NCBI RefSeq assembly: GCF_905171775.1
Contig: NC_053491.1
Location: forward strand, 107,890,682 to 107,954,681
Length of the DNA: 64,000 nucleotides
Direction: 5' to 3'
From: Rana temporaria
Taxonomy: Eukaryota; Chordata; Amphibia; Anura; Ranidae
In this document: one piece after another, positions 34,503-45,528 of the stretch
How positions within the stretch are numbered: position 1 is the stretch's first letter
Layout: each line of letters begins with the position of its first letter
Notes under the pieces: model-generated
The model's database searches: none
Told to the model about the DNA's origin: nothing
What the model saw: the letters and a program-made list of their open reading frames with translations, nothing else
Made by a program: the position numbers and the translations under genes

Positions 34503-35040
34503 TGGTGCCTATAAAAACTATTTACCCCCTTGGAAGTTTTTGTATTTTATTGTCATAGAACACTGAATTACAGAGGATTTTTACACTGAACAACAGAAAT
34601 ATACCATAATCGCAAAATGAAAACATATGTTTGCTAAGAGATTTAAATGAATTACAATGAAATAACACAAAATAACTGACTGTATAAAAATACACCTCCT
34701 TCAAGTCAGCATTTAGTACAAGCAGTTTTGAAAGCAATTATGAACTTGAATTTGTGTGAATATGCCTCTATTAGTTTTGTACATCTGGAAACTGCAATTT
34801 TTTCCTATTCTTCTCAGAATTGCTCAAGCTCTGTTAGGTTGAATGGAGATCAGGAGTGAACAGCCTTTTTTTCAAGTTCAGCTACCAATTTTCTTTTGGA
34901 TTGACCTCTGGACCCCGATTCCAAATATGTTTTTAAGACATTCTTGTATAGTTTTGGCTTTATGCTTGGGGGTCATTGTCTTACAGGAAGATACATCTTA
35001 TCCAAAGGCTTAGGTTTCTTGAAGACTGCATCACGTTTTT
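34503..35040 (-). mobile_element. Tc1-like transposon fragment
   Basis: TCTCAGAATTGCTCAAGCTC, GTTAGGTTGAATGGAGATC and GTGAACAGCC align with 57225-57275 of the Tc1 element at 56894-58506. These encode, on the minus strand, the C-terminal part of a Tc1 transposase, here unreadable in any single frame. Both ends are undefined; the right side stops near the solo LTR. Confidence 0.55.
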
Positions 35041-35089
35041 CAGTTATTTTTTTTACATTATAATTCTAAATAACTTACTGTAAATGATG

Positions 35090-36190
35090 TGTAGCGCCTA
35101 TGTACCTTACAGTACTGGTGCTAGTGAAATTTAAGGGCAGATCAGAGTGTAGTTAAACTCTGATCCAGATTGTTAGTAGCAAATTGCGGTCTCTGTCTCA
35201 GCTTGGCTGGGCTGTGAGCCCATTCTGCTGTGCTGGGGTGTTCTTCCAACCCCAGTACTGCAGGTGGCAGCAGTGGAGTCAAGGTTTGGTTGCTCTTCCC
35301 AGCAGCTAATCACAAGGGTTTGTCCTCGCTGTGCATGCTGGGGAGGGGTATTTATGGGACAGACGCCATTGGTTCTGGGTCTTCTTCGTCCAGTGTGGCA
35401 CCCAAATTTAGGGTGGCCACATCACAGCGCCCCAGCGTTATGGCCTACCTGGCCGGGGCATGCGTGCCACGCGGTGTTCCTGGACCCGGGGCCATGCTGA
35501 CCCGGAGCATCTGAACAGTGGCGGGGGCCCAGTGAGTGACTGGGTTCCCAATCTGAAGATCCCAAGCTGTACTGCTGTTCGGTGGGGAGTCAGTCTGAGG
35601 AGCACCATTGAGAGGCTGGCGGTCCAAAAGGACCTGGACAAACCACCGAGGATCGAGGTAGCTGGACACTGAGGGATTTATCACCTGTCGGTCGGTACCT
35701 GGGCGGCAAGTTGAAGGAGATCCAGACGTAACTCAAGTAGGGAGGCATATCTCCAAGAATCCAACCCAGAGGGGACCTGTGGCAGAGGTATCTTCTGAGG
35801 CTCATTGAGAGGGGTCTGTGGCAGAGACTTTCTCCCAAGTTCAAGTTCACCAGAGAGGGTCTGTGGCAGAGACTTATTCCTAAAATTGTCCGAGTGATAC
35901 TCCGGCTGCCAGGTCAGTGAGAGAGGCCTGTCCGGGTACACTAAACCCACTCCGGCGGGAGTGGTGAAGAGAAGTGTTACGTTTGGGAGCAGGACTGTTT
36001 CCTATCATTATGCCTGAATCTGCTATTCTCCTATCTTCTTCAGCTTTACTTTCCTCACCACAAGTTTACAGTTTTTACCCGGCTGGGTAATAAAGAGCAC
36101 AGCAAAGAGCACCTGTCTGGACATTCCTTTACTTCTACTACATGCAATGCGCATCATTCACCCCTAGGAATTTCCGGGGGTAATGCTACA
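35090..36190 (+). mobile_element. solo LTR of an LTR retrotransposon
   Basis: Begins TGTAGCGCC and ends GGTAATGCTACA, giving short inverted TGTAGC...GCTACA tips. GATG stands directly outside on both sides (35086-35089 and 36191-36194), a 4-bp target duplication. A TATA-like GGGGTATTTATGGGAC (about 35344) and AATAAA (36089-36094) followed by ~95 bp of U5-like sequence fit an LTR read on the plus strand. A GGTCTGTGGCAGAG motif is repeated three times (35775-35870). No coding part or second LTR. Length 1.1 kb. Ty3/gypsy-type is my guess. Confidence 0.8.
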
Positions 36191-36421
36191 GATGTATTCC
36201 AGGGCATTTAAACATGAAAAATTCCAAGTTGGCCATTATAATTTGGTTTAATATTCCAAAACAAACCGGCAAAAAAAAATATGCAAAGAATGTCTTTTTC
36301 TTTTGTTTGCTCTGTCTTCCTAATTATAGCTTTGAGGCAGTGTTTAGACTTATAGCCGACCTAATCCATCTGACGGTGGATTGATTTTCAGAGGCATTAG
36401 ACAGGCAGCAAGGAGGCAATA

Positions 36422-36681
36422 GGGTTGATTTACTGAAAGGCAAATAGATTGTGCACTTTCCAAAGTGCAGCTGCCCTCTGCAAGTGCAGTTGCATCAGAG
36501 CTTGGTAAATGAAGTAAGGCTTTGCTAAGAGTCACGTGCAAGGAAAGAAAGAAAAAACAGCATTTTTGCTTGCACATGATTGGATGATGAAAGTTAGCAG
36601 AGCTTCTGCTCATATACCAAGCTCCGGAGCAGCTGCTCTTTGCAAAGTGCGCAGCCTGTTTGTTTTTAGTAAATTAACCCC
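36422..36681. mobile_element. MITE, GGGTTGATTTACT ends
   Basis: GGGTTGATTTACTGAAAGGC and TTAGTAAATTAACCCC are inverted. Inner matches CTTTCCAAAGTGCAGCTGC / GCAGCTGCTCTTTGCAAAG and AGAGCTTGGTAAATG / CATATACCAAGCTC fold it into one hairpin of 260 bp. A half copy is at 54157-54245. Confidence 0.8.
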
Positions 36682-37047
36682 AAGTATGTCACCTATTCAC
36701 TACCTGTTTTAACTCTGTAAATGAGGATCCATTGCACAGCAACCACATGCATTACATGCAGTTGCAGTACAGTTGCGGCTTCCACCCCCAGGTCAGCCAT
36801 CACAAATTTTGGGGCCAGACTAAACAAAGGGGGGGGGGGGGCGGGGGGCTGGACACGGGTGGGCCCCTGCTGCGAGTTTCTAAAGGTGGGGGGTCAATTG
36901 TGGGTGTAATGTCTGTACCCCCCTGATGGCGGCCCTGACCACCCTCAAATGTGACAGTCTAGGAATCATACACAGATTCTGGCCACGTTAAGGACTAATA
37001 GGCAGTTTATTAAAAATAGGACAATGAGGTTATTGAACAATTGTTAC

Positions 37048-38385
37048 GGAGACAAATCGATACCAGGAGCAACAAGCTGCCATGCATCAGAGGTTTTCAA
37101 GGAGCAGAAAGCAGGAACCAGTGACCAAAGAGGACATCTGGAAGTTTCTGGGACTAATAATTCTTCAGAGAGTGGTGGGGAAATCCCTACAGAAATGATA
37201 TTGGACAACCAACAAATTACTAGTCACTCCTTTTTTTGTCACGGTCATGTCGGAGTACAAATTTTCTCTGATAATGAAGTATTTGCACTTTGAAAATAAT
37301 GAATATTTTGATGAGACTTCTCATCCAGCACCAAAACTAAAAAAGATTTGGGAGGTATATCAAATTATTCAGAAAAATTTCCAGCAGACCTATGTACCAG
37401 ATAGAGACATCAGTATCGACGAAAGTCTAATGGCCTACAAAGGAAGACTCAGCTGGATACAGTGTATGTCGTCAAAGAGAGCACAATTTGGCATAAAATC
37501 ATTCATGCTATGTGAATCGAGCACTGGTTACATATGGGATTCGGTCCTATACACCGGGAAAGGAACCAAATTCAACAAACAATTTAGTATTTATGGAATA
37601 GCAACCACTTCAGTTCTTACTTTGATTGTGCAGTTGCTGAATCAGGGCTACCGTGTGAGTGAGTGCGTGAATAACTTTTATAGCGCTACAAATGCGAACT
37701 AAATCGCCTCAAGGCTTTATGAGTTCCTTCTACAGAACAAGACGAATGCATATGGGACCGTTAGGGCTAACTGGTATGACATGCCGCCAACCTTTGGCAA
37801 TAAAAAGCTCAAGGCAGGAGAAATAGTTGCCTGGCAGAAAGGCAAAATGATGGCACTGAGATGGTGCAACAAAAAGATGTGTGCCTAATGAGTACTATTC
37901 ACAACACCTCTACTGTCATGTCACACACAAAAGGTGGAAAAGACATAATGAAAACACAAGTCGTGATGGACTACAACAACACCATGGGAGGTGTTGACAG
38001 AGCTGACCAGGCCATAATATTTTATCCAGCGATGAGAAAACAACAAAAAAATTACAAAAAATCTTCAGCAATCTTCTTGAACAGTGTTTGTGGAATGCCT
38101 TCATTCTGCAAAAAAAAGCAGCAAACACCAACGACTGTAAATAGAGCTGGACGTCATTCTGCTGGCATTGTGAACCCGGAACGCCTGACTGGTCGTCACT
38201 TTATGGACCACATCCCACCAACGGAAAATAAGTCTGCACCCACAAGGATGTGTGTGGTTTGCTGCTCTAAGTGTGATGACACTGGAAGGAAAATCTGAAA
38301 AGAAACCAGGTTCTATTGTCCTGATTGTGTTGGACTTTGTGCTGTCCCATGTTTCAAAATTTACCATACCTGGGATGTTTACTAA
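37048..38385 (+). pseudogene. piggyBac-family transposase (decayed)
   Basis: Plus-strand frame encodes most of a piggyBac-type DDE transposase (TTAA-targeting cut-and-paste enzyme). Order: 'TIVTETNRYQEQ' at 37048, 'EDIWKFLGLIILQRVVGKS' at 37118, 'SEYKFSLIMKYLHFENNEY', 'DRDISIDESLMAYKGRLSW' (first catalytic Asp in SIDE), 'GIKSFMLCESSTGYIWD', 'AYGTVRANWYDMP', 'VCLMSTIHN', 'VVMDYNNTMGGVDRADQ' (late catalytic Asp) and a C-terminal Cys-rich finger 'CVVCCSKCDD...FYCPDC...CFKIYHTWDVY' ending in TAA at 38383-38385. Defects: TGA at 37196-37198, TAA at 37700-37702, a one-base frameshift at about 37880 in an A-run, and TGA at 38296-38298. The stretch 37655-37712, where the second Asp (DNFYTS-type motif) belongs, reads 'NNFYSATNAN' and resembles a retroposon. 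N-terminus absent. Confidence 0.9.
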
Positions 38386-38494
38386 AGCAACATGACTAGT
38401 AATATTGCACCCTTGTTTGGCCAAAAAAATTCAGTGTTTTTGATTTGATTGGCTAAATTTTTTTTGATTTGATTGACTAAAATGTATTGAATAA

Positions 38495-38495
38495 A

Positions 38496-38557
<62 letters not shown>

Positions 38558-38560
38558 TAG
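38495..38560. repeat. (TTA)n microsatellite
   Basis: About 20 units of ATT. Confidence 0.95.
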
Positions 38561-38657
38561 TATTTGCTATTATTTATAGTTATTTATTATAATATAATTT
38601 AAGATTTTGTGTTTCAAACTTTATCATACCCGAGATGTCTACTAGACTTGGATAGAT

Positions 38658-40020
38658 TTAAAGGGGTTGTAAAGGTTTGTCTTTTATTTTCTAAATAGGT
38701 TCCTTTAACCACTTAAGCCCCGGACCATTTTGTTGCTAAATGCCCAGGCCAGGTTTTGCGATTCGGCACTGCATCGCTTTAACAGACAATTGCGTGGTCG
38801 TGCGACGTGGCTCCCAAACAAAATTGGCGTCCTTTTTTCCCCACAAATAGAGCTTTCTTCTGGTGGTATTTGATCACCTCTGCAGTTTTTATTTTTTTTG
38901 CGCTATAAACAAAAATAGAGCGACAATTTTGAAAAAAATGCAATATTTTTTACTTTTTGCTATAATAAATATCCCCCAAAAACATATAAAAATAAAATTT
39001 CCTCAGTTTAGGCCGATACGTATTCTTCTACCTATTTTTGGTAAAAAAAATCGCAATAAGTGTTTATCGATTGGTTTGCGCAAAATTTATAGCGTTTATA
39101 AAATAGGGGATAGTTTTTTTGCATTTTTATAAATTCTTTTTTTTTACTACTATTGGCGGCGATCAGCGATTCTTTTCGTGACTGCGACATTATGGCGGAC
39201 ACTTCGGACAATTTTGACACATTTTTGGGACCATTGTCATTTTCACAGCAAAAAATGCATTTAAATTGCATTGTTTATTGTGAAAATTACAGTTGCAGTT
39301 TGGGAGTTAACCACAGGGGGCGCTGTAGGAGTTAGGGTTCACCTAGTGTGTGTTTACAACTGTAGGGGGGTGTGGCTGTAGGACTGACATAATCGATCGA
39401 GTCTCCCTATAAAAGGGATCACTCGATCGATGCAGCCGCCACAGTGAAGCACGGGGAAGCCGTGTTTACATACGGCTCTGCCCATTCTTCAGCTCCGGGG
39501 AGCGATAGCGACGGGGCGGCTATAAACGAATAGCCGCGCCGTCGTCCCGGATCGCTCCCCGCGGGAATCCGCCTGCCCCATGCATCGGAGGGGGTCCCAA
39601 TCGGACCCCCGACCCGCTAGAAGGCGGGGACGTATATATACGCCCATCTGCCTGTACGTGCCATTCTGTGGACGTAAATAGGCGTGCGGCGGGCGTTAAG
39701 TGGTTAAGCTTGTGCATTGTTGGTTCACTAACCTTTTCTTTCGATTTCCCTTCTAAATGTTTTTTTTCTTTGTTTGAATTTTTCACTTCCTGTTTCTCCT
39801 CAGTAGGCTTTCCACCGTCATCCGAGTGGTGGAAGTCATTTAGAACAGCTTACTGAACACCTTACTGAGGAGGAACAGGAAGTGAGAAATTCAGACAAAG
39901 AAAACAAAGAAAAAAAACATTTATAAGGAAAATTTAAGGAAAAGGTAAGTGACCCAACAATGCACTAGCTTTAAGGAACCTATTTAGAAAATAAAAAACA
40001 AACCTTTACAACCCCTTTAA
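38658..40020. mobile_element. MITE, TTAAAGGGGTTGTAAAGG ends, host of a TTAA element
   Basis: TTAAAGGGGTTGTAAAGG with TTTTCTAAATAGGTTCC at the left is inverted at the right (GGAACCTATTTAGAAAA...CCTTTACAACCCCTTTAA). The right arm keeps the uninterrupted word CAATGCACTAGCTTTAAGG, showing exactly where the inner element (38705-39707) entered. Inner arms pair CACTTCCTGTTTCTCCTCAGTA with TACTGAGGAGGAACAGGAAGTG. Ends at TTAA. Confidence 0.88.
38705..39707. mobile_element. TTAACCACTT-family element with proven TTAA TSD
   Basis: TTAACCACTTAAGCCCCGGACC to GGGCGTTAAGTGGTTAA, reversed relative to 41219-42202. The host MITE's other arm shows a single TTAA where this copy has two, so TTAA is duplicated. 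Landmarks: GTTTATCGATTGGTTTGCGC, CGGCGATCAGCGATTC, hairpin CACGGGGAAGCCGTGTTTACATACGG (39450-39475), CGGGGACGTATATATACGCCC. Non-coding. Confidence 0.9.
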
Positions 40021-41190
40021 GTGAGTTATTCCTAAGAATTACAGGCCTACAATATAAAACACCAAATTTCCATGCAAAATAATTGTACCGCTTTCTGCAT
40101 CTAAAATATGACATAATCGTACCGTCAGGGAGGTTAATAAACCCTTCTGGTCTGGATTTAGCGGCAGCTTTTCAATGGACATGATTTTGGATGTCGGATT
40201 TGTCTCTCTCTCTTTTGCTACTTCCTTCCTATAGGGTTTTCAACCCAGCCCTTAGGGACAGTAAGTGATGAACATAAATAACTTATGTAGCACAGCCACT
40301 TACAAATACAGACAGTAGAAGGCAGACGATCCCTACACCTTCATTGCATCTCTATGTTTTCAGTGTATTATGTGCTACAATAATTTCAGGGTGTCACACC
40401 TAATGTTTCTACAATTGTAGCATCATTCCTGCATTGTGCCTACATTTTTGTGAAGCATTTCTGCTCTGGCAATGTAGGCCACACCTAATGTTTACACAGT
40501 TGCTCTTCAGCTGCCAGACTTAAGACATTTTTTATTCAGGGTAGCACCCCATTGTTTGAGGTGTATTATGTTGCTCCAGAAATTTCAAGATTACACACCT
40601 AGGGGTTTATGTGTGCAAAATTTGCTGAATGAATGTGACAAACAGCTGCAACACAACTTGTCATATTCTTTGTAGCATCTCAATCGGGAAAAAAAAAGAC
40701 ATTCTGGCTACTAGTTGACACTTACAATTGTAGGAGATATTATCACTCAAAATATACTACACAGAATCCAGCATGTTTTTTGGCACTGTATAGATGTCTG
40801 CCACATTCGTTAAACAAACGTTTTAAACATAGACCCCCTAATGTTTCTGCAGCTGTTCTTCAGTTATAAAATTTATAGTGCTTTAATGCAAACTAAATCA
40901 TAGGCTTTGCCTAAAAATGTTCAGCCTATTCATGTGTTCAGTTAATGCAGAATATTTGTGGCTATTGACTCTCTGAAATAGTTTATCGGTGCTTTTTTTT
41001 AACCCCTTTGTGCCTAAGGGTAAACAAATCTAAATGCCTAAACTCAATTTTGTAACTTTGACATGTGTTAGTAAAACAAGTACTTTGTGCATCCAGGTGG
41101 ATTATACCTTGTTTTTTTAGGACAATTTGCTTTTTTTTTCCTGGTAAGTGGTAAATGATAATGGATATCTCATGCTTTTTTATTATTATA

Positions 41191-41218
<28 letters not shown>
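40021..41218. other. spacer, ends in an (ATT)n run
   Basis: No element or coding frame recognised. A weak copy of the TATAGCGCTnnAATGCGAACTAAATC motif is at about 40868-40900. (ATT)n at 41180-41220. Confidence 0.5.
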
Positions 41219-41223
<5 letters not shown>

Positions 41224-42202
41224 CACTTAACGCCCGCCGCACAACTATTTACATCCGCAAAATGGCACGGACAGGCAGAAGGGCGTATATATACGTCCTT
41301 GCCTTCTAGCGGGTGGGGGGTTCGATCGGGACCCCCCCCCCACTGCGTGCGGCGGGCGGATTCCCGCGGGAGCGATCCGGGACGACAGTGCGGCTATTCA
41401 TTTATAGCCGCTCTGTTGCGATCGCTCCCCGGAGCTGAAGAACGGGGAGAGCCGTGTGTAAACACGGCTTCCCCGTGCTTCACAGTGGCGGCGTATCGAT
41501 CGAGTGATCCCTTTTATAGGGAGACTCGATCGATGACGTCAGTCCTACAGCCACACCCCCATACAGTTGTAAACACACACTAGGTGAACCCTAACTCCTA
41601 CAGCGCCCCCTGTGGTTAACTCCCAAACTGCAAATGTCATTTTCACAATAAACAATGCAATTTAAATGCATTTTTTGCTGTGAAAATGACAATGGTCCCA
41701 AAAATGTGTCAAAATTGTCCGAAGTGTCCGCCATAATGTCGCAGTAGTAGCCAATAGTAGTAAAAAAAAATAATTAATAAAAATGCAAAAAAACTATCCC
41801 CTATTTAAACGCTATAAATTTTGCGCAAACCAATCGATAAACACTTATCGCGATTTTTTTTACTAAAAATAGGTAGAAGAATACGTATCGGCCTAAACTG
41901 AGGAAAAAAAATGTTTTTATATATGCTTTTGGGGGATATTTATTGTAGCAAAAAGTAAAAAATATTGCATTTTTTTTAAAATTGTCGCTCTATTTTTGTT
42001 TATAGCGCAAAAAAATAAAAAACGCAGAAGTGATCAAATACCACCAAAAGAAAGCTCTATTTGTGGGGAAAAAAGGACGCCAATTTTGTTTGGGAGCCAC
42101 GTCGCACGACCACGCAATTGTCTGTTAAAGCGACGCAGTGCCGAATTGTAAAAACGCCTTTGGGCATTTAGCAGCATATTGGTCCGGGGCTTAAGTGGTT
42201 AA
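41219..42202. mobile_element. TTAACCACTT-family element, complete copy
   Basis: TTAACCACTTAACGCCCG to GGGGCTTAAGTGGTTAA, about 984 bp, the cleanest copy here. Contains TATATACGTCC, a GC-rich hairpin CGGGGAGAGCCGTGTGTAAACACGGCTTCCCCG, CATTTATAGCCG and the AT-rich block with TTTGCGCAAACCAATCGAT. It entered the (ATT)n tract on its left. Confidence 0.9.
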
Positions 42203-43440
42203 AGGAAAACTGGTCCATTTTTTTTTTTTAGCTGTATATGTCTTAGTACTACCATAACTACCACCAAACCACATTAAATTCTCCTGCTCCTGACGATCGC
42301 AGTCATACCACATATGTGTATGTTAGGTGTTGTATGTACAGCCCAAAAACAAGTGCACATTTTGCTTTCTTTTATCCAACCTAAAACACACTGACACTAA
42401 CTGACACTGATACTAATTAAAATAAATAAATAAATAAATAACTAAATTCTGTCCCTCCTCCAAAAAAAAAATACCAGCCCTGACCTCTGACCCTGACCTT
42501 GACGCAAACACTAACCCTGGCACTAACCTAGATCAAGGTATCTAGGTATTGTTTTGAATTTTTTTATTATAAATATTGTTATAATAATTATAATAAAGGA
42601 CAGACTGTGTAAGGACAGAGAGAGATACAATGCATCTGTCTCCTTCATTCACAAACAAACAAAAAAACATGGGGGCAGGCTTCACAGTGACTGATCACTG
42701 ATCACAGTGACTGATCACTTTGATAGTCAATCAGAGGCTATCACATAGATCAGGTGACTGGGAATCTTGAGTTTCGATTGTTAGTAGGGGGCTCAGGGCA
42801 TATGGAGAGACCCCGGTCTCTGTTGCTCCCAGCACAAAGGGAGATACGCAAATATGCGGCCCCACGTCAAAAAGCCCAGTGCAGTGGGGCAGCATATATG
42901 TGTGATGTCAGCGTGAAGGAGTTAAAGAAAAAGTACAGCCAAAGTTTGACTGTACTTCTCCTGTGGATCACAGGAGTGAAGTTTGTAGTTTTTAGCATGT
43001 CACATAGCTGGTCAAGGCTAAGGCAAGATCATGACAATGGAGTTGGGATCTGCCCACATGCCTTGACCAGAAACCGGCTCAGCCTCTCAGTGAGCTGCTG
43101 AGAGGCTGAGCTGTCCACTCCCACTCCCTCCACAGCCCAGCATTCCAGTGAGTTTGTGGGGGGTGGGGGGGGCAGTGTGTCAGTTACCAGCTCTTTGCTC
43201 GGAGAGTTCTGAGAACCGAGTGATCAGTGGTGCTAGATTGCTCGGTTCTCTTAGAGGGGCAGGGGGACAAATGCAACATCCACCTAGGTAAGTATGTTTA
43301 TCAAATAAAAATTTCAAAACACATACTTCTCTTTTAAACTTTCTGTTCTTTCCACAATAGATTTTGGGCAGATACTGTGCAAGCGCTAAATAGTCTGGAA
43401 AATATTTTGCTGACTTGTTTCTTTTTAAATAATACACTCT
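42203..43440. other. unassigned spacer
   Basis: No coding frame with a domain. Short (AAAT)n at 42418-42440; a duplicated GTGACTGATCACT at 42685-42715. An imperfect inverted pair around ACTCCTGTGATCCAC-like sequence near 42955 may mark another old MITE. Confidence 0.45.
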
Positions 43441-43465
43441 AATGTCAATGGTATAAATTCAAGAG

Positions 43466-43510
43466 GCACTCTCAGAAAAAGTCGGAAGGACGAAACGTCA
43501 GGGCGCAATC
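43466..43510 (+). ncRNA. hammerhead-like motif with intact GAAAC-GUC
   Basis: CUCU (stem I 5'), CAGAAAA, A, stem II GUC/GAC around GGAAG, then GAAAC and GUC, then AGGG (stem I 3', pairing CUCU with AGGG). The 3' half of the core is perfect. The 5' half (CUGANGA) is damaged to CAGAAAA. Followed by sequence without a recognised element, so the host repeat is only inferred to be a Penelope tail. Confidence 0.45.
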
Positions 43511-43937
43511 TGGCGATATTTTGATACACGTACGCCTGACGCTGTGGTTCAGCTGCGCTCCAACTAGGAGAGTGATCGGGTGTGCTAGCGGTAAACGCTT
43601 GCATTCACAAGGTATCTATCACCCTCTGTGAGCCGCTGACTGGCTGAAAGGCATTACACTCTGTGGTGTCCGTTTATGAAGCAGTGAAATCTATTCACTG
43701 CTTCTTTCTCCGGCATTCACGGTGAAGATTTTTCTCCTCTGGTGCCTGTTTATGAAGCGGAGAAGATAGCTTCACCCTTGGAGGAGTGAAGTGATCTTCC
43801 AACGCTTCAAACACTGGAGAACGGACCAGAAATTCACAGAAATACGGAGATGTCAGTTTATTGAGCAGTGATAAATTATCACCGCTCAGTTCACTGAAAG
43901 ACAGCGTGGTTAATGTAATTAAAATAACGAGTCCCCC

Positions 43938-44110
43938 TGCATAATATATATATGTATACACACACACATTGTATATAGAGTCCCCCTGCATAATATATAT
44001 ATGTATACACACACATTGTATATACATGTATATACACACACATTATATATATGTACATGTATACATTATATATATTTATGTATATATATATGTATACACA
44101 TAAAAATTAC
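43938..44110. repeat. degenerate (TA)/(CA) repeat with 58-bp duplication
   Basis: GAGTCCCCCTGCATAATATAT occurs at 43930 and 43978, each followed by ATGTATACACACACATTG, an approximately 48-bp tandem duplication. Confidence 0.7.
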
Positions 44111-44160
44111 AGGGGGACATGGTTACAGTGTTGGGGGGTCTGAACGAGGTTGAAGGAAGA

Positions 44161-44956
44161 CCTGTGTGAAGTTGGCACCCCATGTTTGTAAAATCTGAAT
44201 ACAAATATACCATTAGTTTGTGCTGGTTTGTGCCGCTAAAACGAGCGTTTGTGCAGGTTTGGTTTCTGAGATATTAAACATTCAATTTAATGCAAGCCCC
44301 GCCCACTTTGCACCCCATGTTGCTGAATTTAAAAAAAAACGGCGCCATTCGTTTGTGCCGCGTTTGTGCTGGTTTGTGCCGCAAAAAGAAACGTTTGTGC
44401 CGTTTTGGTTCCGGAGATATTGAGCGTTATATTTTCTGTAACCCCGCCCACTTTGCACCCCATGTTGCTGAATTTTTAAAAAAACGGCGCCATTCGTTTG
44501 TGCCGCGTTTGTGATGGTTTGTGCCGCAAAAAGAAACGTTTGTGCCGCTCAATATCTCCGGAACCAAAGCGGCACAAACGTTTCTTTTTGCGGCACAAAC
44601 CAGCACAAACGCGGCACAAACGAATGGCGCAGTTTTTTTTTTTATTCAGCAACATGGGGTGCAAAGTGGGCGGGGTTACAGAAAATATAACGCTCAATAT
44701 CTCCGGAACCAAAGCGGCACAAACGTTTCTTTTTGCGGCACAAACCAGCACAAACGCGGCACAAACGAATGGCGCCGTTTTTTAAAAAATTCAGCAACAT
44801 GGGGTGAAAAGTGGGCGGGGCTTGCTTTAAATTGAATGTTTAATATCTCAGAAACCAAATCGGCACAAATGCTCGTTTTAGCGGCACAAACCAGCACAAA
44901 CGAATGGAATATTTTTATTCAGATTTTACAAACATGGGGTGCCAACTTCACACAGG
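44161..44956. mobile_element. 800-bp fold-back element with tandem-repeat arms
   Basis: CCTGTGTGAAGTTGGCACCCC and its inverse GGGGTGCCAACTTCACACAGG are the tips. Each arm (about 390 bp, meeting near 44555) contains about three ~140-bp repeats built on CCCCATGTTGCTGAATTT, GTTTGTGCCGC and GGTTCCGGAGATATTGAGC. Because the unit has few stops, long frames run on both strands ('VCAGLCRKKKRLC'-like). They mirror each other, so I do not call a gene. Superfamily unknown. Confidence 0.85.
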
Positions 44957-44960
44957 TTTA

Positions 44961-45206
44961 GCCTAGGTTCACACTGCTGCGAATTCAAAATCGCGGTAAA
45001 ATGCGCGATTTTACCGCAATTTAATGTAAATCGCGGCCCGAAATCGCAAAAAGTAGTACAGGAACTACTTTTTTAAATCGCAGATGCGGCGTCGCACTGA
45101 TTAGGACAGTGCCATTGCCGACAATTGCCGCGGATTTGAGATGCGATTTGACATGTCAAATCGCATCTCAAATCATTCCAAATCGTACCCAGTGTGAACC
45201 AGGGCT
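44961..45206. mobile_element. GCCTAGGTTCACACTG MITE
   Basis: GCCTAGGTTCACACTGC and CAGTGTGAACCAGGGC are inverted, with internal hairpins ATCGCGGTAAAATGCGCGATTTTACCGC and GATGCGATTTGACATGTCAAATCGCATC. Directly abuts the fold-back element. Non-coding. Confidence 0.75.
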
Positions 45207-45528
45207 GAAGGAAGTTAAAAATCTTCCTCCTTCCTCCTCAGAACCCCTGGGATTCCCTCTTCACTCCCCGCTTCACCACCTCTGAGATGGTGAATCGGGG
45301 AGTGTGAATTCTGACTCAGATCACCAGTGAAGAGCTCAGATCACAGCTTCATAAACTGGCCGTTTCTGTGTCAGTCTATGAGACTTCACTGTGTGTAGAG
45401 ATAATCTGCAGGAGAACAAGTTCAAACACTTCTCCCCCCGATTATCACTGTTTCATAAACTGTTTATGGGCTGTGATCACTGGTGATCCTTGGGATCACC
45501 GCTCTTCACTGCTTCATAAACGGACACC

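Larger units (their letters stand above)
43665..45528. mobile_element. TIR element, GGTGTCCGTTTATGAAGC ends
   Basis: GGTGTCCGTTTATGAAGCAG at the left is inverted at 45505-45528 (GCTTCATAAACGGACACC). The motif CTGTTTATGAAGC/GCTTCATAAAC recurs inside both flanks (43748, 45345, 45452). The middle is occupied by the fold-back 44161-44956 and the MITE 44961-45206. Non-coding. Confidence 0.65.

Noticed and set aside
44220..44897. Cys/Lys-rich frames ('CRKKKRLC'-like) on both strands
   Set aside because: They mirror each other across a palindrome and repeat with the ~140-bp unit; no start context or homology is recognisable.
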